64,000 nt of DNA from Burkholderiales bacterium (GTDB taxonomy: Bacteria; Pseudomonadota; Gammaproteobacteria; Burkholderiales; Methylophilaceae), in assembly GCA_030831475.1 (NCBI GenBank), contig JAURKY010000006.1, positions 1 through 64,000 on the forward strand, in the 5' to 3' direction. The position numbers and the translations under genes are program-made. Every line of letters begins with the position of its first letter. The stretch's first letter is position 1. Positions 19,136 to 28,010 of this stretch are shown here, one piece after another. Below the pieces are notes generated by a model. That model had not been told where the DNA came from. It made no database searches and was given only the letters and a program-made list of their open reading frames with translations.

Positions 19136-20262
19136 TGAATGGCCCTATCCATAAAAAATGTTTTAACAGCATCACTTTTTTCAAACATCTTTAAAGCTTT
19201 ATTCATCCATGCACGATTTGCTCTTAAACTCCCAGGGAAGAATTCATATAAGCTGTCTGTCAAATACATCAATTCAACAACATCCCTCTTCCGATGTCGA
19301 TTATATTTTTCCAAAAAACTATCAATTCCAAGATTATTTGACTTTCGTTTTTTTAGCAAAATTTCAAGTTCTCTTAAATCACGCAAGCCAAGATTTAATC
19401 CTTGACCTGCCATAGGATGAATAACATGGGCTGCATCACCCATTAAAATTGAGCTTTGATTATAAACATTTTTTGCAATTCTTTTCTGCAAACGAAAGGA
19501 TTCAGTTTTTAATTTTTTAATCTTTACAGTGGCGTGTCCTTTTAACCTTTCATTTAAATCGTCACTCAACTGATCTTCATTGAGCTTCTGAAATTTTTCG
19601 TATAAGTCTTGATTGCAGGACCAAACAATTGAAACATGATTATGATCAAATGGGAGTAAGGCAAGAATGCTGTCATGATCAAATATTTGTATTGCAGTAT
19701 TGGAATCTAAATTGGATGTTTCACAAAAAAAAGATATCGCAGTTTGATTGTATGATTTTGATAAAAATTCATAATCAAAAATAGATTGATGTCTAAAGCC
19801 TCGTTCAGTAAAAAAACAAAGGGTGGCTTTGAAAGTTCTATTAGAAGATTTTAAAATTACTGCGCCATCTTCATAGCTTAATTCACAATCATCATGATCG
19901 ATCTCTATGGCATCTAAATTAAATGATTCAACTGATTTTTCTATACAATCTTCCTTTACCATGTAAGCCAATGCATTCATGAAATGATTTTCAGCATCTA
20001 AAGAAATTAGATTCTCATGGGATCCAAAAAATAATTTCATTTTTTTTAAAAGAAATGATGGTAAAGATTCTTTCAAGTCATGACCAAGTCTAGCAATCCA
20101 TTCATAATTACTCGGTGATAAGGCGAAGAGCCGGTTGGATTTATTGGTAGGTCTTGTAATATTAATGACATCATATCCATGTTCACTTAGGATCCGTATT
20201 AAAAGTTTAGAAATTATCCCAGACCCAAATACAAAGACTCTTTTCTCAAAACTATTTTCCAT
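19132..20262 (-). CDS. FAD-dependent ubiquinone-biosynthesis hydroxylase, UbiI/VisC position
   Basis: A 376-residue flavoprotein monooxygenase of the UbiH/UbiI/UbiF family that hydroxylates the quinone ring. The second FAD motif is well kept (LMGDAAHVIHPMAGQGLNLGLRD, core GDAAHVIHPMAGQGLN), but the N-terminal dinucleotide motif is degenerate, reading FGSGIIS where GxGxxG is expected. It overlaps ubiH by 11 bases and dsbC by four. The order pepP-ubiH-this gene copies E. coli pepP-ubiH-ubiI, so UbiI is the likely role. Which ring position it acts on is not decidable. Confidence 0.78.
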   Translation of the reverse strand: MENSFEKRVFVFGSGIISKLLIRILSEHGYDVINITRPTNKSNRLFALSPSNYEWIARLGHDLKESLPSFLLKKMKLFFGSHENLISLDAENHFMNALAYMVKEDCIEKSVESFNLDAIEIDHDDCELSYEDGAVILKSSNRTFKATLCFFTERGFRHQSIFDYEFLSKSYNQTAISFFCETSNLDSNTAIQIFDHDSILALLPFDHNHVSIVWSCNQDLYEKFQKLNEDQLSDDLNERLKGHATVKIKKLKTESFRLQKRIAKNVYNQSSILMGDAAHVIHPMAGQGLNLGLRDLRELEILLKKRKSNNLGIDSFLEKYNRHRKRDVVELMYLTDSLYEFFPGSLRANRAWMNKALKMFEKSDAVKTFFMDRAIQ

Positions 20263-21403
20263 AACTTAATTTTTTAACTAACTTTTTCTTTAAAATGGAT
20301 AAATTATCCACAATTGACAAGCTTAGGCCTCTCAATCGATTAATTAAAACTAAATCATCAGAAAATATTGATGTGAGGGTTGAGGTAAATTGATAACTTG
20401 GTTTTTTAACCAATAATCTTTGCCTTAAAAATTCCTCAACTATTTTTTCATAAGAGAAATTCAGATTTGATGAAATAATTTTATAAAGAGACCAAATGTC
20501 TTGCACGCCTGTATTAAAACCTTGACCAGCGACAGGTGACATAATCTGCGCAGCATTACCGATGGGTATTACATTTTTATTCTTTATTGAGATAACTCTC
20601 GACTGACTCAGTTTAAAACTTAACCTATTACCTATGCTTTGAAATAACCCCACTCGGTCGCCAAAAAAGTCTTGGGTTATTTTAATAAAATCATCCTCAC
20701 TACATGATTTTAAATCTGACATTTCTGTTGATTTTCCAGTCCAAACAAGGCCGTAGGTGTCATTTAGGAAAGGTAGAAGTGCAATGGTTCCTTTTTTTGT
20801 GAATCGCTCAAAGGCAGTATCTTTTAAAAATTGCTCAGCTTTAATATTAGTAATAATAGCCTCATAATCATCAAGGTCATTGCTCCTTGCAATATTCAAA
20901 CCCTCTATGCTTGATTTTCCACCATCAGCTAGTATTAAAAATGAAAATATTTTTTCAAAGTTTTTTTTTGATTTTTTATAAATGATTTTATCGGTTTTAT
21001 GATTATTAATTTTGATTACTTTAGCGTCTTGCTCCATCCTTATGAATTTATTATCTTTAATTTTAAGCTTTAAAGAATCAATAAGGTCATCATAGGAAAT
21101 AATATAAGCAATGGCCTCTTTTCCAATATCCTCCTTTGATAAGATCGTTCTGCCAAAAGTTCTCTTTTGACTGGTATGAATTTTATCTACTTTAACAAGC
21201 AATTTTTCTAATAAACTCCATACATCAAGTTGCTCTAGAACATAACGTGTGCCGTTAGATAGAGCCAATGCCCTCTTATCTTTACCAATTTTTTTGGATT
21301 GGTTTGACTCTAAAATATTTGATGGGATATTTAACTTTGCAAGCATGAGTGCAGTCATCAAACCTATTGGTCCACCACCTAGGATGACAATATCTTTAGC
21401 CAT
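20252..21403 (-). CDS. ubiH: FAD-dependent ubiquinone-biosynthesis hydroxylase, UbiH position
   Basis: A 383-residue flavoprotein hydroxylase of quinone synthesis. It has an intact FAD motif VILGGGPIGLMTALML near residue 5, RALALSNGT, and the second FAD motif PIGNAAQIMSPVAGQGFNTGVQD in which GNAAQ replaces the usual GNAAH/GDAAH. The track start at 21424 is a TTG; the ATG at 21403 overlaps the pepP stop by eight bases and puts the Rossmann strand at the N terminus. Position after pepP supports UbiH, but paralog roles vary in betaproteobacteria. Confidence 0.82.
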   Translation of the reverse strand: MAKDIVILGGGPIGLMTALMLAKLNIPSNILESNQSKKIGKDKRALALSNGTRYVLEQLDVWSLLEKLLVKVDKIHTSQKRTFGRTILSKEDIGKEAIAYIISYDDLIDSLKLKIKDNKFIRMEQDAKVIKINNHKTDKIIYKKSKKNFEKIFSFLILADGGKSSIEGLNIARSNDLDDYEAIITNIKAEQFLKDTAFERFTKKGTIALLPFLNDTYGLVWTGKSTEMSDLKSCSEDDFIKITQDFFGDRVGLFQSIGNRLSFKLSQSRVISIKNKNVIPIGNAAQIMSPVAGQGFNTGVQDIWSLYKIISSNLNFSYEKIVEEFLRQRLLVKKPSYQFTSTLTSIFSDDLVLINRLRGLSLSIVDNLSILKKKLVKKLSYGK

Positions 21404-22709
21404 CGGTACCAATGATTGATTCAATATCTTTAACGCTTTTAGGGGCCATTTGACTTAGGATATTTGGAGAGTTATCTGTTACACAGACATCATCTTCAAT
21501 TCGAATACCGATATTCCAAAAATCTTTGGGTACATTTTCATTAGGTCGAATATATAAACCGGGTTCAATCGTTAAAACATTATTTTTAGTCAATTTGATT
21601 GGGGTCGAATCTGGATTGGTATACTCTCCCGCATCATGAACATCAAGCCCTAACCAATGACTGGTTCGATGCATGAAAAATTCTTTGTATAATTGTTTAT
21701 CTCTAACCTCGTCAAAGGACCCTTGACATAAGTCAAGGTCAATAAGGCCTCTAATCAACTCGTCAATCGCAGCATCATGAGGATCTGTAAATAAATTACC
21801 TGGCTTTACCTTATCAATCGCTTTTAATTGCGCAGACAAAACCAATTCATAGACATCTTTCTGGGAAGATGAAAATTTACCAGAAATTGGAAAAGTCCTT
21901 GTAATGTCAGACGCATAACCATCTAACTCGCAGCCAGCATCAATCAATAGTAAATCTTTATCTAATAACTTCTGATCATTCTTAATGTAATGCAAAATAC
22001 AAGCGTTCTTACCAGAAGCCACAATTGATTGATAGGCAGGATCTAAGGCCCCATTTTGCATAAACTCATACAAAAGCTCAGCTTCAATTTGATACTCATA
22101 CTTGCCAGGCTTTGTTTTTTTCATTGCCCTTATATGTGCTTTCGATGCAATATCTCCAGATAATTTCATGATGTTGATTTCATCTTCAGATTTGACTGAT
22201 CGCATCTGATCTGCGATGGATGATAGGTCAATAATCATCTCAGGAGACCTGCTTCCCGATCTTTTTAATTTTTTATTATTTCCTATCCATGAGTGTACTC
22301 GGTTTTTATTACTATCATTATCATCAAGAACCATGAAGACTTTGCTAAATTTTGATATAAGTTTAGTGGCGAACTCATCTAATCTCTCCAAAGAATAAGC
22401 CTCGTCAAATAAATAGTCTTTTGCAGCTTTTGCGGGGCCATGAAGCTCACCATTCCATATTTCATATTCAATATTTTTATCTTTACAAAAAATGATTGAT
22501 TTTTTTTCTTTACCCCCACAAAGGAAAATCACTGATTCCGCCTCAGGAAAACCGGAAAAATAATGAAAATAGCTATCGGAACGAAATTTAAATTCACTAT
22601 CTCGATTTCTAGGGACATGATGGCTATTAAAGATAATAGCTACAGCATCCCCAATCTTATCTAGAAGGTCATCGCGTCTATTTTTATAAATACTAATATC
22701 TAATTTCAA
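21396..22709 (-). CDS. pepP: Xaa-Pro aminopeptidase (aminopeptidase P)
   Basis: Metallopeptidase that removes N-terminal residues before proline. The 437-residue protein has an N-terminal creatinase-like domain (FNSHHVPRNRDSEFKFRSDSYF) and a C-terminal pita-bread domain with metal ligands in DAGCELDGYASDITRTFP, HRTSHWLGLDVHD, EPGLYI and IGIRIEDDV. Length matches PepP. The start is TTG at 22709; AAGGAA lies at proper spacing and no ATG occurs before residue about 100, so the TTG is well supported. It begins the pepP-ubiH-ubiI-dsbC run. Confidence 0.94.
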   Translation of the reverse strand: MKLDISIYKNRRDDLLDKIGDAVAIIFNSHHVPRNRDSEFKFRSDSYFHYFSGFPEAESVIFLCGGKEKKSIIFCKDKNIEYEIWNGELHGPAKAAKDYLFDEAYSLERLDEFATKLISKFSKVFMVLDDNDSNKNRVHSWIGNNKKLKRSGSRSPEMIIDLSSIADQMRSVKSEDEINIMKLSGDIASKAHIRAMKKTKPGKYEYQIEAELLYEFMQNGALDPAYQSIVASGKNACILHYIKNDQKLLDKDLLLIDAGCELDGYASDITRTFPISGKFSSSQKDVYELVLSAQLKAIDKVKPGNLFTDPHDAAIDELIRGLIDLDLCQGSFDEVRDKQLYKEFFMHRTSHWLGLDVHDAGEYTNPDSTPIKLTKNNVLTIEPGLYIRPNENVPKDFWNIGIRIEDDVCVTDNSPNILSQMAPKSVKDIESIIGTDG

Positions 22710-22726
22710 AAAAATTCCTTTTTTTA

Positions 22727-23395
22727 TTAATCAATAGGACTCAATAATCTCTCTGGCGTTCCAATATCAAGCCATAGGTCATCAATCATTCGAGCTTCTA
22801 TCAAGCCATTTTTAATTTTTTCATCAAATAAATTTGATAATTTGCTTGGCATATCTAAAGGAACATTATCAAAAAAAATCTTTTTATAGATCCCTATTCC
22901 ACAAAATGTTTTCATATTTATGCCACATTTTGAAAGATTTCCATTTAAATCAATATCATAATCTCCGCTCTTGTTGTGAGAGGGATTATTTGTAAAAAAA
23001 AGAGTGGCCTCTTTTGACTTTAAATCACATTTATGAAAATTTGAATAATCATAATTTGTAAAAATATCTGAATTGATCACAACAAAAGGGTCTGATTTAA
23101 TAAGGGGGATTGCTTTTTTTATACCTCCAGCCGTTTCTAATACTGGATTTTCTTCTGAATAATGAATATCAAGATCCCACTGACTTCCATTACCCAAATA
23201 ATTTTGAATTTGATTGCCAAGATAAGATAAATTAATTACGACGTTTTTTATTTTTGCAGCTGCAATTTTTTCTAGATGCCAAACTATGAGAGGTTTGTCA
23301 TGAAATTTAATTAAAGGCTTTGGTATGGACTTGGTTAATTCACCCATCCTCAAACCTCTTCCTGCTGCAAGAATCATAATTGTAGAGTTAGGCAT
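22727..23395 (-). CDS. murU: N-acetylmuramate-1-phosphate uridylyltransferase MurU
   Basis: Nucleotidyltransferase that makes UDP-MurNAc from MurNAc-1-phosphate in cell-wall recycling. The 222-residue protein has the pyrophosphorylase signature LAAGRGLRMGELTKSIPKPL near residue 9 and VINSDIFTNYDY for metal binding, with no C-terminal hexapeptide domain, as in MurU. The ATG at 23395 is preferred over the TTG at 23398 and overlaps amgK by eight bases. Adjacent AmgK and divergent lptD reproduce the Pseudomonas arrangement, which supports MurU over other sugar nucleotidyltransferases. Confidence 0.88.
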   Translation of the reverse strand: MPNSTIMILAAGRGLRMGELTKSIPKPLIKFHDKPLIVWHLEKIAAAKIKNVVINLSYLGNQIQNYLGNGSQWDLDIHYSEENPVLETAGGIKKAIPLIKSDPFVVINSDIFTNYDYSNFHKCDLKSKEATLFFTNNPSHNKSGDYDIDLNGNLSKCGINMKTFCGIGIYKKIFFDNVPLDMPSKLSNLFDEKIKNGLIEARMIDDLWLDIGTPERLLSPID

Positions 23396-24356
23396 CAATT
23401 GACCTTAACAATATTTTTTTAAGAGGCAATAGAAACAGATATCTTTCAGAGACTTTTAGTAAATATTTTTCAACTAAAGGTATATCTTCAAGATAGTTAT
23501 TTTTATTATCCCTAATAGAAAGTCTGGAAAAGATACCAAGTACTTTCAAATGTCTTTGAACGCCCATAAGTTCATATTGCATATAGAAATCTGAAAAGTC
23601 TCCTTTTTGCAACAAATTTTTTTCAACGACTTTTTCCCAAAAATTAATCACCAAATCAATTACATCCTCTTCCTCTAGCTCAATGTAAGCGTCCTTTAGA
23701 AGTGAGACCAAATCATAGGTCATTGGACCTAAAACGGCGTCTTGAAAATCTAAAATTCCTAAATCATTGTTTTCAAGAACCATCAAATTTCTTGAATGAT
23801 AATCTCTATGAACAAAATATTGATTTTGAGTGGCATTATCAGAAATAACTTTGTTGAAAATTATTTCCATGTCTGCAATTTCATTGCTATTCAATTTTAT
23901 TTTCTTATATTTTCCTAAGTACCATTCATTAAATAAAAACATTTCATCATATAATTTTTTTTGAGAATATTGAACTAAATTATTGATTTTTAATGATAAT
24001 TGCATATTAATAATATTATCAATTGCCTTAATATATAAATTTTTTAATCTATTCGATGAGAATTCTTTTAGAAAAGTTTTATCCCCAAAGTCCTCCATTA
24101 AGATAAAACCTAATTTTTGATCTTTATAAAAAACTTTAGGCGCATTAATACCCTGATTTACCATTTCAAGGCCAATTTTAAGGTAGTCTGAAATTGATTC
24201 TTTCTCTGGTGGGGCATCCATTAAAATCAAAGATTTTTCAGATGTTTTTACTCGATAGTATTTTCTAAAGCTTGCATCTGCAGATGCATCACTCAATGTA
24301 AAATCTTCGCCGATGCACTCATTAATCCAAATTTGTAATAATTTTTTTCTATCCAA
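23388..24356 (-). CDS. amgK: Anomeric MurNAc/GlcNAc kinase AmgK
   Basis: Phosphorylates recovered MurNAc (and GlcNAc) at C1, feeding MurU. The 322-residue aminoglycoside-phosphotransferase-fold protein has SADASFRKYYRV at the N-terminal lobe, the catalytic loop YFVHRDYHSRNLM with Asp, and the metal-binding LGILDFQDAVLGPMTYDL. These match the AmgK family. The start is a TTG preceded by AAGGG. Together with MurU it bypasses de novo MurA for recovered sugars. It is divergent from lptD with a 120-base gap. Confidence 0.9.
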   Translation of the reverse strand: MDRKKLLQIWINECIGEDFTLSDASADASFRKYYRVKTSEKSLILMDAPPEKESISDYLKIGLEMVNQGINAPKVFYKDQKLGFILMEDFGDKTFLKEFSSNRLKNLYIKAIDNIINMQLSLKINNLVQYSQKKLYDEMFLFNEWYLGKYKKIKLNSNEIADMEIIFNKVISDNATQNQYFVHRDYHSRNLMVLENNDLGILDFQDAVLGPMTYDLVSLLKDAYIELEEEDVIDLVINFWEKVVEKNLLQKGDFSDFYMQYELMGVQRHLKVLGIFSRLSIRDNKNNYLEDIPLVEKYLLKVSERYLFLLPLKKILLRSIDA

Positions 24357-24405
24357 AATAAACCCTTAAAATTAAAAAAAAACTAATCTTTTTAAATACT
24401 TAAGT

Positions 24406-24411
24406 TATAAT
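24406..24411 (+). promoter_or_regulatory. Candidate -10 box for lptD
   Basis: A perfect TATAAT sits 66 bases before the lptD start in the 120-base amgK/lptD divergent gap. No good -35 is visible at 16-18 bases. The terminator-like hairpin at 24416-24443 begins close to where this promoter would start transcription, so if this is the promoter the hairpin lies at the very 5' end of the message or overlaps the start site. Confidence 0.35.
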
Positions 24412-24415
24412 CCCT

Positions 24416-24443
24416 AACTATCTGATTATTATGATAGTTTTTT
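24416..24443 (+). terminator. Terminator-like hairpin in the lptD leader
   Basis: AACTATC pairs with GATAGTT (seven base pairs) around a ten-base AT-rich loop, followed by a run of T. It faces lptD and no plus-strand gene lies upstream in the gap, so it cannot end a known transcript. It could act as an attenuator or be a chance AT-rich palindrome. On the minus strand the T-run is lacking. Confidence 0.35.
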
Positions 24444-24476
24444 ATTAAAATTAAAAATTATTATTAACTTATAACT

Positions 24477-26729
24477 TTGATTAAAAACAAAATTCTTCGC
24501 TCATACAGTTTTTTATTTTTTGTACTCATTTCTAGTATAAGTATAGCCTTTGCCGAAGAATTATCCGATGATGATGTCGTAATAGAGGCAGATTCTTTAG
24601 AAAATATGATTGACAGAAAGTTAAAGGCTTCTGGCAATGCGTCTTTAATTAAATCTGACCAAAAAATTAAAGCTGATTTAATAGAATATGATCAGATTTC
24701 GGAAGAGCTTTATGCTAGAGGAAACGTAATTTTAGACACAAGTTCTTCACATATTGAGGGAGCAGAACTTGAATATTCACTGAGCTCTCAAACGGGAACT
24801 ATACCTAATGCTAGTTTCACTTCTAAACTTGATAATCAAGACTCTATTTTTAATAATACTCTGCGCGGTACAGCTTCTTTGATATTTATCGAAGGTGATA
24901 ATAAAAAATCTGGTGAAAATTTTAAAGTAACCACCTGTGAAGCTGGGCAAGATGATTGGTACATAAAGGCATCAGAAGCAGAAATTAATCAGAAGTCTCA
25001 AAGATTAATTGCAAAAGATGTTCAATTGGAATTCTTTGGTTTTCCCGTGCTTTATTCTCCCTATGCTAATTTTTCATTTAATGATCAACGCAAATCAGGG
25101 TTCTTAGTACCATCAATAGGGTCTACCTCAAAAAGTGGTTTTCAGGTTGCTACGCCTTATTACTTCAATTTATCTCCTAACTCAGATGCTACTTTGACGC
25201 CTAGATATTTTGGCAAAAGAGGCATACAACTTTCTGGAGAGTACAGATATCTTGAAAAAAATTATTTTGGCTCTACAGATTTAGAATACATGCCAAATGA
25301 TGATGCAAATGATGATAGAAACGATCGGTATTATTACAGAATCGGTCATGACCATAATTTCGGAAATGGTTTTACAGGAACAATCAGGTTTGAGGACGTA
25401 TCGGATGATAATTATTTTACTGATATGTCTTCATTAGTCTCTCAGACAAGTACAGTAAGCTTGCCGCAAGAGGGTAAGCTTTCTTTTAACAGTGAAAATT
25501 TGCAAGCGATTCTGATTGCTCAAAAATTTGAAAACTTAACTAGCGCATCGCCTTATGAGCGTCTTCCAAGCTTTCAAATGTCTTATAACAAAACATTTGA
25601 AGATGTCTATGGTAATAATTATTTAGAGGCTAACACAAGTTTTGAAGTAACAGAATTTGATAGAAATAATGATTTTGTGGGCTCAAGCCCTGAAGGGACA
25701 AGGGTAACTGCAAGGCCCTCAATTGCCATTCCATTTGAGGCAAGTTATGGATACGTAAAGCCAAAATTTATTGCTGATATAAAATATTATGACCTTGAAA
25801 ATAATACTGAAAACTCGAAAGATATATTTATACCTACCTTTTCACTAGATAGTGCTGTTTATTTCGATAGGACGTTTTCGTTCAATGATAATGAGTTTTC
25901 TCAGACATTAGAGCCCCGAGTTTTTTACTCCTACACGGATTATGAAGACCAGTCCATGCTCCCTATGTTTGATACCGCACTTATTGATTTAAATCAAAAT
26001 TCAATTTTTAGTGAAAATCAATTTGTAGGTGGGGATCGTGTCATGGATTCGCATCAAATTACATTCGGAGCTACCTCAAGGGTAATTAATAACAAAGGTT
26101 TAGAGAAATTTCTTGTAACTTTAGCTCAAAGATTCTATCTCGAGGATAGAAAAGTTCTTAATGAAACACAATTTAATAATTCAGATTATCAAAGTGATAG
26201 CTCTGATATATTTATTAGTGTTGGCTCCTCATTAACGCACGCACTAAGATTTAACTCAGAATTGCAATATAATTTAGATGAAGATAAAACCAATAGATTT
26301 TCTCTTCATACTAAATACAACCCTGATTTAGGAAAGCTCTTGGATGGAAGTTACCGGTTTATAAGAGATCCAAACTCATCAAATGATATTGAGCAAATTA
26401 ATATAGCTGGACAATGGCCAATTGCACCTGGTTGGTCATCTGTTGGACGCTACCAATACGATCTTAATAATCATGGAACAATCGAATCTTTGGCGGGCCT
26501 AAGTTATGATGCAGGCTGTTGGACCTCAAGCTTACTATTCCACAGCTTTGCCCTTCCAAACGATGAAAAAATGAATAATACCATCTTTTTTATGTTGGAA
26601 TTAGGGAACCTTGGAGCGATTGAGTCTGGAGGAGATGGTGCTCTTGAGGAAGCTCTCCAAAGAAATGTTCCTGGCTCTTATATGGCTTCAGACTTACCTG
26701 ATAATTTCAGACGTCAGTATTTAAAATAG
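24477..26729 (+). CDS. lptD: LPS-assembly protein LptD
   Basis: Outer-membrane beta-barrel that, with LptE, inserts lipopolysaccharide into the outer leaflet. The 750-residue protein has a signal peptide (RSYSFLFFVLISSISIAFA), an LptA-like jellyroll region (about 30-200) and a C-terminal barrel with the DNA-rich Asp/Asn loops and SLAGLSYDAGCW. It has only two cysteines, Cys154 and Cys681, which would allow one interdomain disulfide. The start is TTG; no ATG precedes the signal peptide, so the TTG is well supported. It heads lptD-surA-pdxA-rsmA, the conserved order. Confidence 0.94.
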   Translation: MIKNKILRSYSFLFFVLISSISIAFAEELSDDDVVIEADSLENMIDRKLKASGNASLIKSDQKIKADLIEYDQISEELYARGNVILDTSSSHIEGAELEYSLSSQTGTIPNASFTSKLDNQDSIFNNTLRGTASLIFIEGDNKKSGENFKVTTCEAGQDDWYIKASEAEINQKSQRLIAKDVQLEFFGFPVLYSPYANFSFNDQRKSGFLVPSIGSTSKSGFQVATPYYFNLSPNSDATLTPRYFGKRGIQLSGEYRYLEKNYFGSTDLEYMPNDDANDDRNDRYYYRIGHDHNFGNGFTGTIRFEDVSDDNYFTDMSSLVSQTSTVSLPQEGKLSFNSENLQAILIAQKFENLTSASPYERLPSFQMSYNKTFEDVYGNNYLEANTSFEVTEFDRNNDFVGSSPEGTRVTARPSIAIPFEASYGYVKPKFIADIKYYDLENNTENSKDIFIPTFSLDSAVYFDRTFSFNDNEFSQTLEPRVFYSYTDYEDQSMLPMFDTALIDLNQNSIFSENQFVGGDRVMDSHQITFGATSRVINNKGLEKFLVTLAQRFYLEDRKVLNETQFNNSDYQSDSSDIFISVGSSLTHALRFNSELQYNLDEDKTNRFSLHTKYNPDLGKLLDGSYRFIRDPNSSNDIEQINIAGQWPIAPGWSSVGRYQYDLNNHGTIESLAGLSYDAGCWTSSLLFHSFALPNDEKMNNTIFFMLELGNLGAIESGGDGALEEALQRNVPGSYMASDLPDNFRRQYLK

Positions 26730-26731
26730 TT

Positions 26732-28000
26732 ATGATTACAAATGTCAAAGTTATACTATTAATGGTATATGTTTTGTTTTCCTTAATATTATCTGCAAAA
26801 GATTATGAACTAATAGATAGAATTCTAGTTACCGTTGAAAAAGAGGTTATTACAACTAAAGAAGTTCAGATGGAATTATTTAGCTACTCTAAAAAAATAG
26901 ATTTTGATAATTTAGTCCCCTCAGAAAAAAAGAAAATTGAAAAACAAGTAATTGATCTCCTGATCAAAAAAAAACTCATCTTTCAATATGGGGAAAATAA
27001 AAATTTAACACCTTCAAATAATGAAATTGAAATAGTAATTTCTAATATTTTGCAAAATAATGAAATTGAAATTGATGAACTAAAAAATCAATTAATTGCT
27101 GAGGGTTCAAATTTAGATATTTTTAAAAATGACCTAAAGTACCAGATTTTAATTCAAAAAATTAAAGACAAAGAGATAATGCCATATATAAATATAAGTG
27201 ATTATGAAATTGATGCTTGGATAAAAAATAAAGAGAAAAATTCAGATGATGTTTTTAAAATCACGCATTTATTAATAAAGAAAAATAATCAAAATCAAAA
27301 TTTAATTCTAGAAAAAATTAATAAAATAAAAAAAAATGATGAATTTAAAAATCTAGCAAAAGAATATTCGGATGGACCAAATGCAGAAAATTATGGTGAT
27401 CTTGGATGGAAAAAATTAAATGAACTTCCAGAGATTTTTATTGAATTTATTAAGCAAGCTAAAGAAGGCGAAATTTCTGGTCCTATAAAATCATCAAATG
27501 GTATTCACATAATAAAAATAGAATCTATTAAAAAAGTGTCTATTGAAAAAAAGATTATGGTTAAGCAATATAAATTTCAACAAATACTTTTAAAACATAA
27601 TGAAATAACTGAAGATCTAGAACAAGAAAAAAAATTAAATACTGTCTTAAATCTTATTAATGATGGTTTAGATTTTTCAAAAGCTATTAAGTTATATTCT
27701 GATGAACAATTCAATAATGATCCATCAAAATTAGAATGGGTATATTTTAATAATCTTTTACCAGAATTTAAACTTAAACTTTCAGAATATCCTGTAAAAA
27801 AAATAATAGGGCCCTTTAAAACTCAGCTCGGTTGGCATTTAGTAAAAGTTTATGATTTTAGAGAATCAGATGAAACTGAAAATTCTGAGAGAGAAAATGT
27901 AAAAATTGAAATTGCAAGAAAAAAAACTGAATTTAGATTTGATGATTGGTTTGACGCATTGCTTAAAAACTCAAAAATAAAATATTTCAATGAAGATTAA
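26732..28000 (+). CDS. surA: Periplasmic chaperone/peptidyl-prolyl isomerase SurA
   Basis: Escorts outer-membrane proteins, LptD among them, through the periplasm. The 422-residue protein has a signal peptide (VILLMVYVLFSLILSA), the SurA N-terminal chaperone helices (about 25-170) and two parvulin-like domains. The first is clear (ITHLLIKK ... YSDGPNAENYGDLGWKK); the second, about 285-385, is divergent and probably weak or inactive. Base composition is extremely A-rich with many Lys and Asn codons. It starts two bases after the lptD stop. Confidence 0.92.
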   Translation: MITNVKVILLMVYVLFSLILSAKDYELIDRILVTVEKEVITTKEVQMELFSYSKKIDFDNLVPSEKKKIEKQVIDLLIKKKLIFQYGENKNLTPSNNEIEIVISNILQNNEIEIDELKNQLIAEGSNLDIFKNDLKYQILIQKIKDKEIMPYINISDYEIDAWIKNKEKNSDDVFKITHLLIKKNNQNQNLILEKINKIKKNDEFKNLAKEYSDGPNAENYGDLGWKKLNELPEIFIEFIKQAKEGEISGPIKSSNGIHIIKIESIKKVSIEKKIMVKQYKFQQILLKHNEITEDLEQEKKLNTVLNLINDGLDFSKAIKLYSDEQFNNDPSKLEWVYFNNLLPEFKLKLSEYPVKKIIGPFKTQLGWHLVKVYDFRESDETENSERENVKIEIARKKTEFRFDDWFDALLKNSKIKYFNED

Positions 28001-28010
28001 GCTCAATTAG

